This document shows positions 6,922 to 8,619 of a stretch of DNA of 8,619 bases, piece by piece. The number at the start of each line of letters is the position of its first letter. The stretch's first letter is position 1. The notes below the pieces were generated by a model. That model was not told the origin of the DNA, searched no databases, and worked only from the letters and a program-made list of their open reading frames with translations. Location of the stretch: positions 1 to 8,619 of the forward strand of contig JAFANO010000309.1 in assembly GCA_019232645.1 (NCBI GenBank). The letters are read 5' to 3'. Position numbers and translations under genes: made by a program. Origin of the DNA: Planctomycetaceae bacterium. GTDB taxonomy: Bacteria; Planctomycetota; Planctomycetia; Isosphaerales; Isosphaeraceae.

Positions 6922-7704
6922 TCAGAGCATGAGCTTGCCCGTCGCCAGCTCGTCTTCCCACTGGTCGAGCAGCGGCCAGTCCACGACACAGGTGCCGAAG
7001 TCGGCCATGTGGGTGTACGACTCGAGCCGGGCGATCGTCGCGTCGAGCAGGGCGTTGTCCTTGCGGAAGATCGGCCCGTGCGAGGGCAGGAGGAACTCGG
7101 CGTCGCAGTCGCGGATCCGCCTCAGGCTGGCGATGAAATCGACCAGGTTCGACCCATGGTGCGCGTCGATCACCCCGACGCAGCCATCGCGGAAGATGTT
7201 GTCGCCCGAGAAGAGCAGGGGTCCCCTCCGGAACGAGAGTTGCCCGGCGGTGTGGCCGGGGGTACTCCAGACCTCGAGCGTCTGGTCGCCGATGGTCATG
7301 ACGTCCCCCTCGTCGATCATCAGGTCGACCTTGCACCGCGGCATCGGGATGTGGATATTCTGCGCGTCGATCCGAGCGTAGGTCATCACCTCGTCGCCGT
7401 CTTGCAGCGGGCCCACGCTCTTGGGGTGGGTGGCTACCTTGCACTTGAGGACCTCGCGCGCCCGAGCGAGACCCTGCGTGTGGTCGACGTCGGCGTGCGT
7501 CGCCAGGATCATCTTGCACGCCGAGAGGCTGAAGTCCATCTGCCGGATCAGCTCGAGCACCTCGGGCAATTCGTCGAGGAACCCGACGTCGATCAGCGCA
7601 TATTCGGACCCGCCGTCGATCAGGTAGATGTTGACCCCGAGACGCCGCCTCGCCTGGACGTTCAACTCGATCACGCCGGGGAAGATGTAATGACGCTCAA
7701 GCAT
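6922..7704 (-). CDS. Metallo-beta-lactamase-fold hydrolase
   Basis: The 260-residue protein is a complete MBL-fold hydrolase of the glyoxalase II-like group. Metal-site motifs are visible in order: THADVDH (His70, Asp72, Asp74, His75), STPGHTAG (His151), FSGDNIF (Asp168) and LPSHGPI (His209). The second histidine of the usual HxHxDH is Asp72; an HxDxDH form exists in some MBL families, and flavodiiron proteins use HxExDH, so this suggests an altered metal site rather than an inactive protein. The substrate cannot be read from sequence; thioester, lactone or phosphoester hydrolysis are all possible. No signal peptide is seen. The start at 7704 has GGGAG about 11 nt upstream, a slightly long spacing, and no earlier in-frame ATG. 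It is transcribed from the promoter at 7769-7797, which overlaps a perfect inverted repeat. Convergent with the metallopeptidase; no clear terminator is visible in the 35-bp gap. Confidence 0.93.
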   Translation of the reverse strand: MLERHYIFPGVIELNVQARRRLGVNIYLIDGGSEYALIDVGFLDELPEVLELIRQMDFSLSACKMILATHADVDHTQGLARAREVLKCKVATHPKSVGPLQDGDEVMTYARIDAQNIHIPMPRCKVDLMIDEGDVMTIGDQTLEVWSTPGHTAGQLSFRRGPLLFSGDNIFRDGCVGVIDAHHGSNLVDFIASLRRIRDCDAEFLLPSHGPIFRKDNALLDATIARLESYTHMADFGTCVVDWPLLDQWEDELATGKLML

Positions 7705-7754
7705 TCCGGGGCGATCTCCCAGGCCAGGGATGCCGACGATCGAGATCTCTTGGA

Positions 7755-7776
7755 CGTAAAATCACTCGATTTTACG
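7755..7776. promoter_or_regulatory. Perfect inverted repeat over the -10 and start point, likely operator
   Basis: CGTAAAAT (7755-7762) and ATTTTACG (7769-7776) are perfect 8-bp arms around a 6-nt centre (CACTCG). One arm contains the -10 box of the hydrolase promoter and the other covers the expected start point near 7762. The arms are AT-rich in GC-rich surroundings, which argues against chance. A dimeric repressor bound here would block the hydrolase gene. Confidence 0.55.
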
Positions 7777-7797
7777 GGCCGACCTAGGCCGAGACAA
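7769..7797 (-). promoter_or_regulatory. Sigma70-type promoter of the MBL-fold hydrolase gene
   Basis: On the minus strand, TTGTCT (7792-7797, 4 of 6) and TAAAAT (7769-7774, 5 of 6) are separated by 17 bp. Transcription would start near 7762, giving a leader of about 58 nt. A GC palindrome (seven C then six G, 7803-7815) lies just upstream of the -35. Confidence 0.6.
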
Positions 7798-7890
7798 CTC
7801 CTCCCCCCCGGGGGGTCACACGACCCGAGCACCCTCCCACGCATCCCTCCGCCCCGCCATCCCCGCGCGATCGAGGCCCTTCCGAGCCGT

Positions 7891-7918
7891 CGCCGGAACC
7901 CTTCGACCCCTTCCGGCG
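7891..7918. repeat. Inverted repeat 23 nt before hairpin copy B
   Basis: CGCCGGAA (7891-7898) and TTCCGGCG (7911-7918) form a perfect 8-bp stem with a 12-nt loop in a gene-free stretch. Its position relative to copy B parallels the inverted repeat before copy A (25 nt) and the small stem before copy C (19 nt), which suggests a shared two-stem layout. Confidence 0.4.
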
Positions 7919-7941
7919 CTCAAAGAAAAGTAGGCAGGAAT

Positions 7942-7962
7942 CCCACACGCTTTAGCGGTGGG
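7942..7962 (+). repeat. IS605-end-like hairpin, copy B
   Basis: Arm CCCAC, bulged A, CGC, loop TTTA, then GCG and GTGGG make a 21-nt imperfect palindrome, the inverted partner of copy A. It is preceded by AGTAGGCAGGAAT and followed by AGGAATGCC. From memory, GCAGGAATCCC, then a stem with a TTTA loop, then GGGAGGA is the typical right end of IS200/IS605 elements encoding TnpB, and also the 3' end of the omegaRNA. No tnpB remnant could be recognised in the 237 bases upstream. The GTAG tetranucleotide in front also fits REP palindromes moved by RAYT proteins. Confidence 0.6.
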
Positions 7963-8107
7963 AGGAATGCCGTGGTCCCGGTGTCGAAGATCGGCAACAT
8001 CCTAGGAACGCACACGCCCACATGGTATCCTCGTCGTCGGGAGGTAACGGACGAAGGGGACCAGCCCCAGAGGCACTCCCGGCTCGTTGACAACCAGTGG
8101 TGATCTC

Positions 8108-8304
8108 CGGTTGGGGCCCCGAACCGTCGGCCCCGGAAAATCACCGACGTTGAGATCCGCCGCGAGGCGTTTCGAGAGCTCCTGGTGGGCGACCATCAGG
8201 GCAGGCCTCTCCTCAGTCGGCCTGAAACGGACAGGGGGGCTGAAGGACGAGCCCGCACAGCGGGTGCACCCTGAGCTGTAAATCCCACCCCCTTCAGGGG
8301 TGGG
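8108..8304 (+). ncRNA. Candidate structured RNA ending in hairpin copy C
   Basis: Several consecutive stems are visible: an almost perfect palindrome centred on GGGGCCCC (8108-8126); CGTCGG (8125-8130) with CCGACG (8144-8149); CCTG (8221-8224) with CAGG (8232-8235); CCCGC (8252-8256) with GCGGG (8260-8264); and the terminal hairpin at 8284-8304. The first two overlap by two bases, so they are partly alternative. The length of about 200 nt and a terminal hairpin in this context would fit a TnpB omegaRNA-like scaffold without its protein gene. A short open frame (8087-8281) crosses it but has no recognisable product. In GC-rich DNA some of these stems will be chance; transcription is unproven. 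Confidence 0.3.
8284..8304 (+). repeat. IS605-end-like hairpin, copy C
   Basis: CCCACCCC (8284-8291), loop CTTCA and GGGGTGGG (8297-8304) form a perfect 8-bp stem. It has the same 21-nt length as copies A and B and matches B at 17 of 21 positions in the same orientation. It is preceded by GTAAAT and followed by AAACTTAA, so the flanks are less conserved. It could be read as an intrinsic terminator, but the following bases are A-rich rather than T-rich on the plus strand. Confidence 0.5.
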
Positions 8305-8619
8305 AAACTTAATACCGTTATGCCGTGGCGGGTGGTCCGGCCGGTGTGAGGAAGGCCAGGAGTCTGGGAGCACGACCGACCACGGCCCCAAGGGATTCGT
8401 GGCCGGTCGGCGATCGTCTCGAGGGCGGAGTGACGCAGCCCGGCAATCAGCCATCAGATGACCCGGTCACAACGGCAAGAGCCGCGGGTATACCACCGGA
8501 AGGCAAAGGACGCTCGCGGAACTTCTCCGCCGAAATCGCGTGATCATCTGGGAAATTGGGGCTCGATGACGTTAGGAATGGCGATGCGATCAAGGGTTGG
8601 ACAACTTCGCCCGAGCCGT
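8305..8619. other. Gene-free stretch to the window end
   Basis: No recognisable gene is present. A short open frame (8325-8543, plus) has no family resemblance, no clear ribosome binding site and biased low-complexity composition. One stem is visible: CCGACC and GGCC (8376-8381, 8384-8387, with a 2-nt bulge) pair with GGCC and GGTCGG (8401-8410) around a 13-nt loop. The part after 8420 holds no structure that I can see. It may be relic DNA of a mobile element or the upstream region of a gene beyond the window. Confidence 0.4.

Noticed and set aside
6031..8103. Long plus-strand open frame of 690 codons overlapping the metallopeptidase and antisense to the MBL gene
   Set aside because: Composition is Arg/Pro-rich frame-shadow sequence, and the peptidase and MBL frames both carry conserved motifs at the same positions.
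8087..8281. Short plus-strand frame of 64 codons ending just before hairpin C, considered as a decayed tnpB 3' end
   Set aside because: No TnpB catalytic or zinc-finger residues are recognisable and there is no ribosome binding site; kept only as context for the hairpin.
8002..8454. Minus-strand frame of 150 codons in the right-hand gene-free region
   Set aside because: No family resemblance, no clear start signal, and it runs through the hairpin C repeat.
1..8619. CRISPR array, tRNA or rRNA genes
   Set aside because: No regularly spaced direct repeats and no tRNA or rRNA signature was seen on either strand; the three hairpin copies are irregularly placed and not all in one orientation.

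Overview
The window is GC-rich chromosomal DNA, roughly two-thirds G+C by eye. It has long intergenic stretches and an accessory-like gene mix, and it looks like a planctomycete, most likely Isosphaeraceae. That placement is an inference from overall protein style: a nitrilase-fused NAD synthase of about 665 residues, a short M29 aminopeptidase, an orphan secretin-like exported protein and a PF15887-like metallopeptidase. No rRNA or tRNA gene is present to confirm it.

Layout from left to right. (1) 19-2016, plus strand: glutamine-dependent NAD+ synthetase, almost complete with its N-terminus near the window edge. (2) 2083-2892 and 2969-4084, both minus strand: an exported coiled-coil protein downstream of an M29-family aminopeptidase. 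They probably share a transcript from a sigma70-type promoter at 4178-4205. (3) 4297-5421, minus: an exported protein with a secretin-like beta domain and a proline-rich tail. It has its own good sigma70-type promoter (5488-5516), and a strong hairpin separates it from the M29 gene. (4) 5422-5857: a 436-bp divergent intergenic region. (5) 5858-6886, plus: a zinc metallopeptidase, convergent with (6) 6922-7704, minus: a metallo-beta-lactamase-fold hydrolase. The hydrolase promoter carries a perfect inverted repeat over the -10 box and start point. (7) 7705-8619: more than 900 bp without a credible gene, rich in GC-rich inverted repeats.

The most interesting signal lies outside the genes. Three 21-nt imperfect palindromes of one type occur at 5690-5710 (copy A), 7942-7962 (copy B) and 8284-8304 (copy C). 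A and B match at 20 of 21 positions in opposite orientation, sharing even a bulged base, and at about 36 of 44 positions with flanks included. They bracket the metallopeptidase/hydrolase gene pair. From memory, their shape and flanks resemble the right ends of IS200/IS605-family elements, which are also the 3' ends of TnpB omegaRNAs. No tnpA or tnpB is visible here, so they may be orphan ends, non-autonomous elements or REP-like repeats. The 200 bases before copy C fold into several consecutive hairpins and could be a structured RNA.

Functionally the genes look like unrelated single-protein functions (NAD synthesis, peptide turnover, envelope proteins, hydrolases). No defence or biosynthetic system with a clear multi-gene logic is visible.
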